Shown here in pieces: positions 1 through 7,261 of a DNA stretch of 64,000 nucleotides. This stretch comes from Orlajensenia sp001423545. GTDB lineage: Bacteria; Actinomycetota; Actinomycetes; Actinomycetales; Microbacteriaceae. The position numbers were made by a program, and so were the translations under genes. Numbering within the stretch: position 1 is the stretch's first letter; each line of letters starts with the position of its first letter. Under the pieces are notes generated by a model, which saw only the letters and a list, made by a program, of their open reading frames with translations, did no database searches and was not told the origin of the DNA. The stretch lies in the NCBI GenBank assembly GCA_001423545.1, contig LMOK01000003.1, positions 558,001-622,000 on the forward strand, given 5' to 3'.

Positions 1-472
1 TCGACCTGGCCACCATCATCATCCGCATCACCCACACCGACCTGCTCACTGGCCTCGGGGCGGCGTTCATCGACGGCATCGACCAGCCCATCAGTGCCGG
101 CACCGTCCGCCGCCTCGCCGGCCAAGCCGGTCTCATCCCCCTGGTCCTCGGCGGCCCCTCCGAAGTCCTCGACCTCGGCCGCACCCAACGCCTGTTCAGC
201 ATCGCGCAACGCATCGCCCTCGCCGAACGCGACGGCGGCTGCNNNNNNNNNNNNNNNNNNNNNNNNNNNNNNNNNNNNNNNNNNNNNNNNNNNNNNNNNN
301 NNNNNNNNNNNNNNNNNNNNNNNNNNNNNNNNNNNNNNNNNNNNNNGACGTCACCACCCGCGACGGCACAGTGTGGTTCACCCCACCCGCCCACATCGAC
401 CCCACCCGCACACCCCGCCCCGGCGGACGCGCCCACCACGACTACACCCCAGAACACGACACCGACCCGTAG
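1..472 (+). CDS. HNH endonuclease, DUF222/13E12 type (5' end outside window, interrupted by gap)
   Basis: Translation from base 3 matches the DUF222 (13E12 repeat) family up to an RDGGC motif at 228-242, which opens the zinc/HNH nuclease module. An N-run then removes the HNH core. After the gap the frame from 347 reads DGTVWFTPP and IDPTRTPRPGG, the usual C-terminal tail, and stops at 470-472. The frames before and after the gap differ by one base, so the N-run is not a true-sized gap if the gene is intact. This family is usually multi-copy in Microbacteriaceae and its cellular role is unknown. The start lies outside the window. Confidence 0.85.
   Translation, partial: RPGHHHHPHHPHRPAHWPRGGVHRRHRPAHQCRHRPPPRRPSRSHPPGPRRPLRSPRPRPHPTPVQHRATHRPRRTRRRLXXXXXXXXXXXXXXXXXXXXXXXXXXXXXXXXXXXDVTTRDGTVWFTPPAHIDPTRTPRPGGRAHHDYTPEHDTDP
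243..346. other. Assembly gap (104 N)
   Basis: A run of 104 N lies exactly over the expected HNH core of the DUF222 endonuclease gene. 104 is not a multiple of three, while both flanks end and begin on codon boundaries, so its length is nominal. Collapse of near-identical paralogues is a plausible cause (inference). Confidence 0.95.
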
Positions 473-530
473 CTCGGGTCGCCTGACCTTCGGCAGTCAG
501 CTGCGGCGGACGGCCACGCTGGACGAGCAG

Positions 531-1022
531 CTAGCCCAGCACCCGCCCGATGAATCCGTTCGTGCGCTCCACCAGTCCCGAGATGCGCGCCTCCGGATGC
601 CCGGCCGGCACGACCTCGTGCGGCGTCAGCGGCGCACCGAGCCGCACGTTCTCGGTGCATGAGAGGTCGGCGCAGATGTACGTTCCCACGGAGTCGCCGC
701 GCTCCCCCGCCTCTCCCGACCGGCGCGCCGTGAACATCGACACCTGGTCGGCGGGCTGCAGCGTGTGGCACAGGTTGCAGTACGCGGGACGCTGATGCGA
801 CATCGTCGAGTCCGACGCACGCAGCACGACGCCGACGGGCTCGCCGCCCTGCTCCACCACGATGTAGCCGCGGCGGGGTGCCTTCGGATCCCGCCAGCCC
901 AGGAAGTCGATGTGATCCCACTCGATGAGCAGGTAGTCGATGGGGAGACTCAACGTCTCGACCTCATCGACCGATCCGTTCACCAGTGAAGCGCGGATCT
1001 CGTCGTCCGTCAGCGGGCGCAT
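531..1022 (-). CDS. FBP domain protein (EF-G-binding-type treble-clef zinc finger)
   Basis: This 163-residue protein resembles the C-terminal treble-clef zinc-finger domain of fusidic-acid-resistance/EF-G-binding proteins (FBP_C). Four cysteines form two knuckles: CNLC near residue 97 and a second pair in YICADLSC near residue 132. The ATG at 1022 is preceded on the minus strand by GGGGGAGG, a strong ribosome-binding site. FBP-type proteins bind elongation factor G. Stand-alone copies like this are common in actinobacteria, and whether this one protects or modulates the ribosome is not shown. It is divergent from the cupin gene at 1131. Confidence 0.8.
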   Translation of the reverse strand: MRPLTDDEIRASLVNGSVDEVETLSLPIDYLLIEWDHIDFLGWRDPKAPRRGYIVVEQGGEPVGVVLRASDSTMSHQRPAYCNLCHTLQPADQVSMFTARRSGEAGERGDSVGTYICADLSCTENVRLGAPLTPHEVVPAGHPEARISGLVERTNGFIGRVLG

Positions 1023-1130
1023 GGGCCTCCCCCGGGAGTGTTCGTTCGTCGCGTCCAGTCTAGGCAGAGCCTCACGGACGATCTCGGGCCGGGCATGGTG
1101 CGAACAATGCCACCGGCGTAGGCTCACCGC

Positions 1131-1472
1131 ATGGTCGCCGATGACCCGGTCGTGACGAATCCCGATCGCTACAGCATCCTGTTCGAGAACGAGTTCGTGC
1201 GCGTGCTCGAGTACCTCGACGCCCCGGGTGATGCGACGACGCCGCACGAGCATCCGAACGGCGTCATGATCACGCTCACAGCATTCCACCGCCTCCTGCA
1301 GTCCGGAGATGCCGAGCGGGAGGTGGCTCTGCCCGCCGGCGTCGCGACCTGGCTACCGGCCCAGCGGCACTCGGGCACCAACATCGGCGAGACCCCCACG
1401 CACACCATCTTCGTCGAGCTCAAGGGCGCGTCGGCCGGGACCCCCGGGGTGTCGGTGCTCGGCCCGAACTGA
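1131..1472 (+). CDS. Small cupin domain protein
   Basis: This 113-residue single-domain protein has a cupin-like pattern: HEHPNG near residue 43 as the first metal-binding motif, and a late HSG...HTIFVELK strand pair near residues 83-101. Length fits single-cupin cytoplasmic proteins, and no signal peptide is visible. The substrate is unknown. It lies 75 bp upstream of the molybdoenzyme gene on the same strand. Confidence 0.75.
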   Translation: MVADDPVVTNPDRYSILFENEFVRVLEYLDAPGDATTPHEHPNGVMITLTAFHRLLQSGDAEREVALPAGVATWLPAQRHSGTNIGETPTHTIFVELKGASAGTPGVSVLGPN

Positions 1473-1547
1473 ACCCGCACCTGACGAATCGCTGGTCATC
1501 CTCCCCGAAACAGCGTCGCGCTCGAGCGGCGGACTTACGCTGGACGC

Positions 1548-3182
1548 GTGTCGACAGCCGCAGATCCCGTGACGGATGCCCGCGCGCCCGGCTCCGGCAA
1601 CCGTGCGGCCGGGGCGACGTCGTCGGGCCCATCGGCCCGCGGCACCTTCTGGCTCTCGGCCCTCGTCGGCGTGATCGCGGCCGGCGTCACCCTCGGGGTC
1701 GCCGAACTGATCGCCGTCTTCGTCGGAGCGGCGAGCAGCCCCATCTTCGCCGTGGGCGCCTGGGTCATCGACCTCGTGCCCGGCTGGTTCAAGACCGTGG
1801 TCATCGACCTCTTCGGCACCGCCGACAAGGCCGTACTGCTGCTGTGCCTCGCCCTGCTCATCCTCGTGCTCGCCGGCGTCGCCGGGGTGCTCGAGTACCG
1901 CCGACCACCGTGGGGCACGGTCACGCTCGTCGTCGTCGCCGGAGTCGCCGCCCTCGCCGTCGTGACGCGCCCCGAGGCCAGCGGCATCCTGGCCCTCTCG
2001 ACAGTGATCGGCATGATCGCCGGCGTCGTCGTGCTGCGCGCGCTCACCACCCGCCTGCACCGGTGGCGTGATCGCACCCGCCCGATCTCGGCGGCGGTGT
2101 CGGGCACGGCCGCGCTCGACCGACGATCCTTCGTCGTCTACGCCTCCATCGCGGCCGTCGGCGCCGCGATCGTGGGCTTCGGCGCCCGGATGGCGAACGC
2201 CGGATCGACCGCCGTCTCCACAGTGCGCACGGCCCTGAAGCTCCCGGCCCCCGCGACCCCAGCCGAAGCCATCCCGACCGGCGCCGAGCTCGACATCCCC
2301 GACCTCAGCAGCTACCTCACTCCGAACGCCGAGTTCTACCGCATCGACACGGCGCTCCAGGTTCCCTCCGTCGACCCGTCGTCGTGGCGGCTGCGCATCG
2401 TCGGCATGGTCGAGAACGAGACCGAGATCACCTGGGACCAACTGCTGGCGCTGCCGCTCACCGAGCACCTCGCCACCCTCAGCTGCGTCTCGAACGAGGT
2501 CGGAGGCGGCCTCATCGGCAACGCCCTCTGGCTGGGCTACCCCATCCGCGAGCTCCTCGCCCTGGCCCAGCCGAAGGCCGGCGCCGACATGGTGCTCTCG
2601 CGCAGTGCCGACGGCTGGACCGCAGGCACCCCGCTCGACGTGCTGCAGGATGCCGGCACCGAGGCCCTGCTCGCCGTCGGCATGAACGGAGAGCCGCTGC
2701 CGATCGAGCACGGCTTCCCCGTGCGCATGGTCGTGCCCGGGCTCTACGGCTACGTGTCCGCCACCAAGTGGGTCACCGAGCTCAAGGTCACCACCTTCGC
2801 CGACGACTTCGGCTACTGGAGCGACAAGGGCTGGTCGGAGAAGGGCCCGATCAAGACGGAGTCGCGCATCGACACCCCGCGCGGCGGCAGTGTGGAGGCG
2901 GGAACCGTCGCCGTCGCCGGGGTCGCGTGGTCGCCGCACACGGGCATCGACGCCGTCGAGGTGCGAATCGACGAGGGGGCGTGGCAGAAGGCACGGCTCG
3001 CCGACACGGCCTCGGCCGACACCTGGCGCCAGTGGGTCTACGAGTGGGAGGCATCCACCGGCTCCCACACCATCGAGGTGCGGGCGACGGATGCCACGGG
3101 CTACACGCAGACGTCGAAGCAGGCGCCGCCGGCACCCGACGGTGCGACCGGCTGGCACCGGGTGAGCGTCACCGTCTCCTAG
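1548..3182 (+). CDS. Membrane-anchored molybdopterin oxidoreductase, sulfite oxidase family
   Basis: This 544-residue protein has four or five hydrophobic segments in the first 190 residues, then a sulfite-oxidase-type molybdopterin domain (about 240-410) and a C-terminal Ig-like Mo-co dimerisation domain (about 425-540). The candidate molybdenum-ligand cysteine is in LSCVSNEVGG near residue 313. VGMNGEPLPIEHGFPVRM and GYVSATKW are typical family motifs. It starts at GTG 1548. The catalytic domain is probably extracytoplasmic, tethered by the N-terminal helices. The substrate cannot be told from sequence; sulfite, or methionine sulfoxide as in MsrP, are candidates. Confidence 0.85.
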   Translation: MSTAADPVTDARAPGSGNRAAGATSSGPSARGTFWLSALVGVIAAGVTLGVAELIAVFVGAASSPIFAVGAWVIDLVPGWFKTVVIDLFGTADKAVLLLCLALLILVLAGVAGVLEYRRPPWGTVTLVVVAGVAALAVVTRPEASGILALSTVIGMIAGVVVLRALTTRLHRWRDRTRPISAAVSGTAALDRRSFVVYASIAAVGAAIVGFGARMANAGSTAVSTVRTALKLPAPATPAEAIPTGAELDIPDLSSYLTPNAEFYRIDTALQVPSVDPSSWRLRIVGMVENETEITWDQLLALPLTEHLATLSCVSNEVGGGLIGNALWLGYPIRELLALAQPKAGADMVLSRSADGWTAGTPLDVLQDAGTEALLAVGMNGEPLPIEHGFPVRMVVPGLYGYVSATKWVTELKVTTFADDFGYWSDKGWSEKGPIKTESRIDTPRGGSVEAGTVAVAGVAWSPHTGIDAVEVRIDEGAWQKARLADTASADTWRQWVYEWEASTGSHTIEVRATDATGYTQTSKQAPPAPDGATGWHRVSVTVS

Positions 3183-3190
3183 CAGTGACA

Positions 3191-3227
3191 GCTCGCTGAG
3201 GCCTCTGCGAAGCCGCAGCTGAAGCGC
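3191..3227 (+). repeat. Family A intergenic repeat, copy 1
   Basis: GCTCGCTGAGG at the left and GAAGCGC at the right match the family A core found at 11706, 20797, 36761, 55741, 55805, 58521, 59691, 59738, 61066, 61115 and 62112. This copy starts 9 bp after the molybdoenzyme stop. The arms CGCTGAGG...GAAGCC can fold weakly. Confidence 0.75.
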
Positions 3228-3335
3228 AGCTCGAGCGCTACAGCATCCGTTCACCCCTGTCCATCGGTGGGCAGGAACCCGCGACGGGCGTAGCGTGGCC
3301 GACGACCGAACCATCCGCGAGCAGCAGGAGGAACG

Positions 3336-3653
3336 ATGTCGACCGATCAGTACCACGAGCCGCCCGGCGAGCTCTCCCAGCCCACCAGGACCTTCGCCCG
3401 CATGTGCGCGAGCCTGTCGGAGGAGGCTGAGGCCATCGGCTGGTACGAGCAGCGCATCGCCGTCGAACAGGACGACGTCGCCCGGGCCATCATGCTCGAC
3501 TCGCTCGGCGAGGAGTACAAGCACTTCTGCATGGAGCTCGAGTTCCTGATGCGCCAGAAGCCGCTCTGGCGGGAGACGGCGCGGGGCATCCTGTTCCAGG
3601 ACGGCGACATCGTGGAGAACGGAGAGGCGGCCGAAGCCGCTGCCGGCGACTAG
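3336..3653 (+). CDS. Encapsulated-ferritin (EncFtn)-like protein
   Basis: This 105-residue protein closely follows the EncFtn pattern. Helix 1 contains EEAEAIGWYEQRI (residues 29-41) and helix 2 contains EEYKHFCMELEFL (about 59-71). The spaced Glu, Tyr and E-x2-H residues are those that form the ferroxidase centre at the EncFtn dimer interface, and the tail with FQDGD is also shared. EncFtn normally oxidises and stores iron inside an encapsulin shell. No encapsulin gene lies nearby, and the C terminus (GEAAEAAAGD) shows no obvious shell-targeting peptide. AGGAGG precedes the ATG. Its TAG overlaps the convergent stop of the next gene within one CTAG. Confidence 0.75.
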   Translation: MSTDQYHEPPGELSQPTRTFARMCASLSEEAEAIGWYEQRIAVEQDDVARAIMLDSLGEEYKHFCMELEFLMRQKPLWRETARGILFQDGDIVENGEAAEAAAGD

Positions 3654-4045
3654 GGCGCTGGAGCGCTGCAACCTCGGTCTCCGACACCCGCCAGCGGAGT
3701 CAGGAACTCGAGCTGCGAGCCGTCCTCGACGATGAGCGGCGCCAGCACGGCGTTGAACGTCGCGCCGTAGTCGGCCGCGATGTGCGCCTCGAAGGCCGCC
3801 CGATCGCTGTAGACCTCGTAGACGGTGAAGCGGTCGGGGTCGTCGACCCCCCGCGCCGGATCGAACGCCAGGTTGCCCGGTTCCTCACGCATCCGGGCCG
3901 TGAGCGACAGGAGCAGTTCTTCGACGGATGCCGCCTGCCCCGGCCGTGCGGTGAAGGTGGCGAGAAGCGCCACCCTCACCACGGCCGAGGCGGAGGCCGC
4001 ATTCACACCGGCCACGGCCGGGCCGCCCGCATCGAGGACGCTCAC
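3650..4045 (-). CDS. ABM-fold (antibiotic biosynthesis monooxygenase/YgiN-like) protein
   Basis: This 131-residue protein has a dimeric ferredoxin-like ABM domain at about 26-125, with the characteristic EEPGNLAFDP, DPDRFTVYEVYSD and FEAHI pattern. It starts at GTG 4045, overlapping the end of the ATPase gene by 4 nt (GTGA), so it is translationally coupled and is the last gene of the ABC operon. ABM proteins include quinol monooxygenases and sugar-phosphate isomerases such as LsrG. Its place in a sugar operon suggests work on the imported substrate or a derivative, but nothing in the sequence identifies the reaction. Confidence 0.8.
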   Translation of the reverse strand: MSVLDAGGPAVAGVNAASASAVVRVALLATFTARPGQAASVEELLLSLTARMREEPGNLAFDPARGVDDPDRFTVYEVYSDRAAFEAHIAADYGATFNAVLAPLIVEDGSQLEFLTPLAGVGDRGCSAPAP

Positions 4046-4845
4046 GCCGTCCGTGCGCCGGTCATGATGGCGACGGCATCCGTCATCGAGTGCGACTGCG
4101 GGGTGATGGTCGCCGCCCGCTTGCCCAGACGCTGGATGTGGATGCGGTCGGCCACGTCGAAGACCTGCGGCATGTTGTGGCTGATGAGGATGACCGGGAT
4201 GCCCTTGTCGCGGAGGTTCTTCACGAGCTGGAGCACCTGGCCCGACTCGCGCACGCCGAGGGCCGCGGTCGGCTCGTCGAGCACGACCACCTTCGATCCG
4301 AACGCGGCGGCCCGCGCCACGGCGACGGCCTGGCGCTGCCCGCCCGAGAGGTTCTCGACCGGCACCGTCACGTCCTGCAGGGTGCTGATGCCGAGCTCGG
4401 TGAGCTCGTCCCGAGCCATCTTGCGCATGCCCTTCGAATCGACCACCCGGAACACCGACCCGAGGATGCCCTTCTTGCGCACCTCGCGCCCGAGGAACAG
4501 GTTGGAGGCCACGTCGAGGGCGGGCGAGACTGCGAGGTTCTGGTACACGGTCTCGATGCCTGCCGCCCTGGCATCCTGCGGTCGCTTGAACGAGATCGGT
4601 TCTCCATCGAGGAACAGCTCGCCCTCGTCGGGGATCTCGGCGCCCGTCAGGCACTTGACCAGGGTCGACTTTCCGGCACCGTTGTCGCCGATGATGGCGA
4701 GCACCTCTCCCGGGTAGAGCTGCAGGCTCACGCCGTCGAGGCCGACGACCCGGCCGAAGGTCTTCACGAGGCGCTTGGCCTCGAGGATGGGCTTGCGCGT
4801 CTCCGCCGGCGCCGGAGCTGCCGCGGTGTCTTCTGCGATGGTCAT
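4042..4845 (-). CDS. frcA: Sugar ABC transporter ATP-binding protein (FrcA-like)
   Basis: This 267-residue single-domain ABC ATPase has Walker A GDNGAGKST near residue 55, signature LSGGQRQ near 165, Walker B VVVLDEP near 185 and switch HisHN near 219. One ATPase domain, rather than the duplicated RbsA type, plus endings like MTDAVAIMTGA, are typical of the FrcA fructose importer subunit. The ATG overlaps the permease stop by 4 nt (ATGA), and its own stop overlaps the following ABM gene. It energises the permease FrcC at the inner face of the membrane. Confidence 0.85.
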   Translation of the reverse strand: MTIAEDTAAAPAPAETRKPILEAKRLVKTFGRVVGLDGVSLQLYPGEVLAIIGDNGAGKSTLVKCLTGAEIPDEGELFLDGEPISFKRPQDARAAGIETVYQNLAVSPALDVASNLFLGREVRKKGILGSVFRVVDSKGMRKMARDELTELGISTLQDVTVPVENLSGGQRQAVAVARAAAFGSKVVVLDEPTAALGVRESGQVLQLVKNLRDKGIPVILISHNMPQVFDVADRIHIQRLGKRAATITPQSHSMTDAVAIMTGARTA

Positions 4846-5888
4846 TTGCGTACCTTTCGGATCCACTGGTCGACGGCGACGGCCACGATGATGAGCACGC
4901 CCACGGCGAAGGTCTGCCAGAGCACGTCGAGTCCGGCGAGGGAGAGCCCGTTGCGGAAGACGCCGACGATGAGAGCACCGAGGAGCGTGCCCCACACCGT
5001 GCCGCGGCCGCCGAAGAGGCTGGTGCCGCCGATCACGACAGCGGTGATGGAGTCGAGGTTGAGGTCGACGCCGGCGTTCGGCGATGCGGCATTCGTGCGT
5101 CCGATCTGGATCCACGCGCCGACCGCCAGGATGGCGCCGGCAGCGAGGTACACGCTCATGAGCACGCGGTTGACCCGGATGCCGGCGAGTCGGGCCGACT
5201 CCTTGTCGTCACCGACCGCGTACACGTGTCGACCCCAGGCCGTCTTGCTCAGGATGAACGAGATGGCGACGTAGAGCACCAGCATCATGACGACGCCCAC
5301 CGTGAAGTTGACGCCGCCGATGTTGAACGTCTCGCCGGTCCAGGTGAGCAGGGCAGGCATGTCGTTGCCTCGCACCGTCGCACCGCTCGAGTAGAGCAGG
5401 GTGAGGGCGACGAACACGTTGAGCGTTCCCAACGTGACGATGAACGGGGGCAGCTTGAACCTGGTGACGAGCCAGCCGTTGAAGGCACCGGCCGCGAGAC
5501 CCACAATGAGGCCGAGCAGGAGCCCGATGACGGCAGGAACGCCGGCCTGCACCGTGGACTGCGCGATCACCATCGACGACAGCACCATGACGGCACCGAT
5601 CGAGAGGTCGATGCCCGCGGTCAGGATGATGAGGGTCTGCGCGATGGCGAGGGTTCCGACGACGGCCACCTGCTGGGTGATGAGCGACAGGTTGGCCGGG
5701 TTGAGGAAGCGGTCGTTGAGGAAGCCGAACACGATCACGGAGAGCACCAGCACGATCGCCGGACTCAGGGCCGGATAGCGGTGCAGGGCCCCGCGGATGC
5801 GGGTGAGCGGCGTCGTCCTGTCGAGGAACTCCTCGGCCAGGTCGAGGGCGCCCGTCGAGGGTGCCGGCTCGGTCTTGGGGTGACTCAC
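4842..5888 (-). CDS. frcC: Sugar ABC transporter permease (RbsC/FrcC family)
   Basis: This branched-chain/ribose-type permease (BPD_transp_2) has about nine membrane helices. Family motifs include TAGIDLSIGAVM, FKLPPFIVTLGT and GGTSLFGGRGTVWGTLLGA. I place the start at GTG 5888 because GGAG sits 6 nt upstream; an in-frame ATG 12 nt earlier (5900) lacks a clear ribosome-binding site. It is about 348 residues from the GTG. It forms the transmembrane channel with the adjacent ATPase, with which it overlaps by 4 nt. A 150-nt gap separates it from frcB. Confidence 0.88.
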   Translation of the reverse strand: MSHPKTEPAPSTGALDLAEEFLDRTTPLTRIRGALHRYPALSPAIVLVLSVIVFGFLNDRFLNPANLSLITQQVAVVGTLAIAQTLIILTAGIDLSIGAVMVLSSMVIAQSTVQAGVPAVIGLLLGLIVGLAAGAFNGWLVTRFKLPPFIVTLGTLNVFVALTLLYSSGATVRGNDMPALLTWTGETFNIGGVNFTVGVVMMLVLYVAISFILSKTAWGRHVYAVGDDKESARLAGIRVNRVLMSVYLAAGAILAVGAWIQIGRTNAASPNAGVDLNLDSITAVVIGGTSLFGGRGTVWGTLLGALIVGVFRNGLSLAGLDVLWQTFAVGVLIIVAVAVDQWIRKVRK

Positions 5889-6040
5889 GGTGAACTCCAT
5901 TGATCGGTGGTGCGGAAGTGCTCGGTGGGGCTGTCGTACTCGGCCGGTACTACGTGGCCGGTAGCCCGGACGGCCGCCAGGGGTTCTGCCCGGCGGCCGT
6001 CCGGCAACGGTCTCGAGGGGGCGAGACCGCTGTCAGGAGG

Positions 6041-7135
6041 TCAGCCCCAGCAGATGTCTGCGGCCTTGTCGGTGCTGATCGAGTCGACGCCGTCCTGCGG
6101 GTCGTCCGTCACGAGGGCGACGCCGGTGTTGTAGAAGTCGAGGCCCTCGGTGACCTCGGGCTTCTTGTCGGTCTTCACCAGGTCGAAGATGGCCTGCACT
6201 CCGAGCTGGGCCATCTTCACGGGGTACTGCTGGCTGGTGGCGCCCAGGGTGCCGTCGACGATCTGCTGCACTCCGGCGCATCCGCCGTCGACCGAGACCA
6301 TGATGAGTCCGTTCTCGGTGCCGGCGGCCTTGAACGCCTCGTAGGCACCGGATGCGGCGGGCTCGTTGATCGTGTAGACGACGTTGATGTCGGGGTTCTT
6401 GCTCAGGAGAGTCTCGGCCGCGGTGCGCCCGCCGTCCTCGGCGCCCTGCGACGCTTCGTTGCCGACGATCTCGTAGTCGCCACCGCTGTACGTGCCGGTC
6501 GTGGCCTCGTCGCCGTTCTTCTCCTTGTCGGCGGTGTCGATGCCCATGCCGTCGAGGAAGCCCTGGTCTCGGTTGTAGTCGACGGAGACGACCTTGTCGT
6601 CGAACAGGTCGATGAGGGCGATGGTGGCCTTCTCGCCACCCAGCTTGGCCGCAGTCCACTTTCCGATGTCCTGGCCCGCGAGGTAGTTGTCCGTGGCGAA
6701 GGTGATGTCGACGGAGTCGGGATCCGACGGCGGGGTGTCGAGCGCGATGACGTAGAGGCCGGCGTCGCGCGCCTTCACGAGGGCGTCCTCGACGCCCGGG
6801 CCGTTCGGGGTGATGAGGATTCCGGCGTCGCCCTTGGAGATGGCGTTCTCGATGGCCTGGATCTGGGTGTCCTCGTCGCCGTCCTCCTTGCCCGCAGCGA
6901 GGGTGAGATTCACCCCGAGCTTGTCGGCCGCGGCCTTGGCGCCGTCCTCCATGGCGACGAAGAAGGGGTTGGTCGTCGTCTTCACGATGAGCGAGACGCC
7001 GATCTCATCGCCCGAGGCCGATGAGCCGCCCCCGGAACCGGAGGAGCAGGCAGTGAAAGAGAGGGCAGCGAGAGCTGCGATGGAGCCCGCTGCGACGAGG
7101 CGCCGAGCGAGCGGACGGGGAGCTGTGCGATTCAT
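6041..7135 (-). CDS. frcB: Sugar ABC transporter substrate-binding lipoprotein (FrcB-like)
   Basis: This 364-residue periplasmic-binding-protein fold (Peripla_BP_4) has a lipoprotein signal peptide ending in the lipobox FTAC (Cys30), followed by a Ser/Gly linker. Motifs SLIVKTTTNPFF, PNGPGVEDALVKAR and VSVDGGCAGVQQIVDG, with a C-terminal cysteine in ICWG, resemble the fructose-binding FrcB group. ATG 7135 follows AAGGAG. It is the first gene of the importer operon and is controlled by the palindromic operators in 7169-7261. Specificity for fructose is inferred from family resemblance and the PfkB kinase neighbour. Confidence 0.85.
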   Translation of the reverse strand: MNRTAPRPLARRLVAAGSIAALAALSFTACSSGSGGGSSASGDEIGVSLIVKTTTNPFFVAMEDGAKAAADKLGVNLTLAAGKEDGDEDTQIQAIENAISKGDAGILITPNGPGVEDALVKARDAGLYVIALDTPPSDPDSVDITFATDNYLAGQDIGKWTAAKLGGEKATIALIDLFDDKVVSVDYNRDQGFLDGMGIDTADKEKNGDEATTGTYSGGDYEIVGNEASQGAEDGGRTAAETLLSKNPDINVVYTINEPAASGAYEAFKAAGTENGLIMVSVDGGCAGVQQIVDGTLGATSQQYPVKMAQLGVQAIFDLVKTDKKPEVTEGLDFYNTGVALVTDDPQDGVDSISTDKAADICWG

Positions 7136-7168
7136 CGGTGAATCTCCTTGAGTGGGGAACGCTGTCCG

Positions 7169-7184
7169 TTGACAACGATGTCAA
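7169..7184. promoter_or_regulatory. LacI-type operator O1
   Basis: TTGACAACGATGTCAA is a 16-bp palindrome (arms TTGACA/TGTCAA). It lies just downstream of the proposed frcB -10 element, so bound repressor would block frcB transcription. A reverse-complement copy with one mismatch is at 7246-7261. Confidence 0.75.
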
Positions 7185-7189
7185 TGACT

Positions 7190-7218
7190 GTTGTAGCCCG
7201 GATTTGGGTTATAGTCAA
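7190..7218 (-). promoter_or_regulatory. Probable frcB promoter
   Basis: Read on the minus strand, TTGACT (7218-7213) and TACAAC (7195-7190) are separated by 17 bp, and the operator begins 5 bp beyond the -10. This is the best sigma70-like match in the intergenic region. Confidence 0.55.
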
Positions 7219-7245
7219 CTCAATCCACACATTGGAGCGAGAATC

Positions 7246-7261
7246 GTGACATCGTTGTCAA
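7246..7261. promoter_or_regulatory. LacI-type operator O2, overlapping the regulator start codon
   Basis: GTGACATCGTTGTCAA matches the reverse complement of O1 at 15 of 16 positions. Its first three bases are the GTG start codon of the LacI gene, which suggests direct autorepression. The centres of O1 and O2 are 77 bp apart, about seven helical turns, a spacing that would allow looping. Confidence 0.72.

Noticed and set aside
1353..3671. A very long open frame on the strand opposite the molybdoenzyme gene
   Set aside because: High-GC codon bias leaves antisense frames open; the translation is low-complexity Arg/Gly/Asp-rich with no domain, while the forward frame is a clear enzyme.
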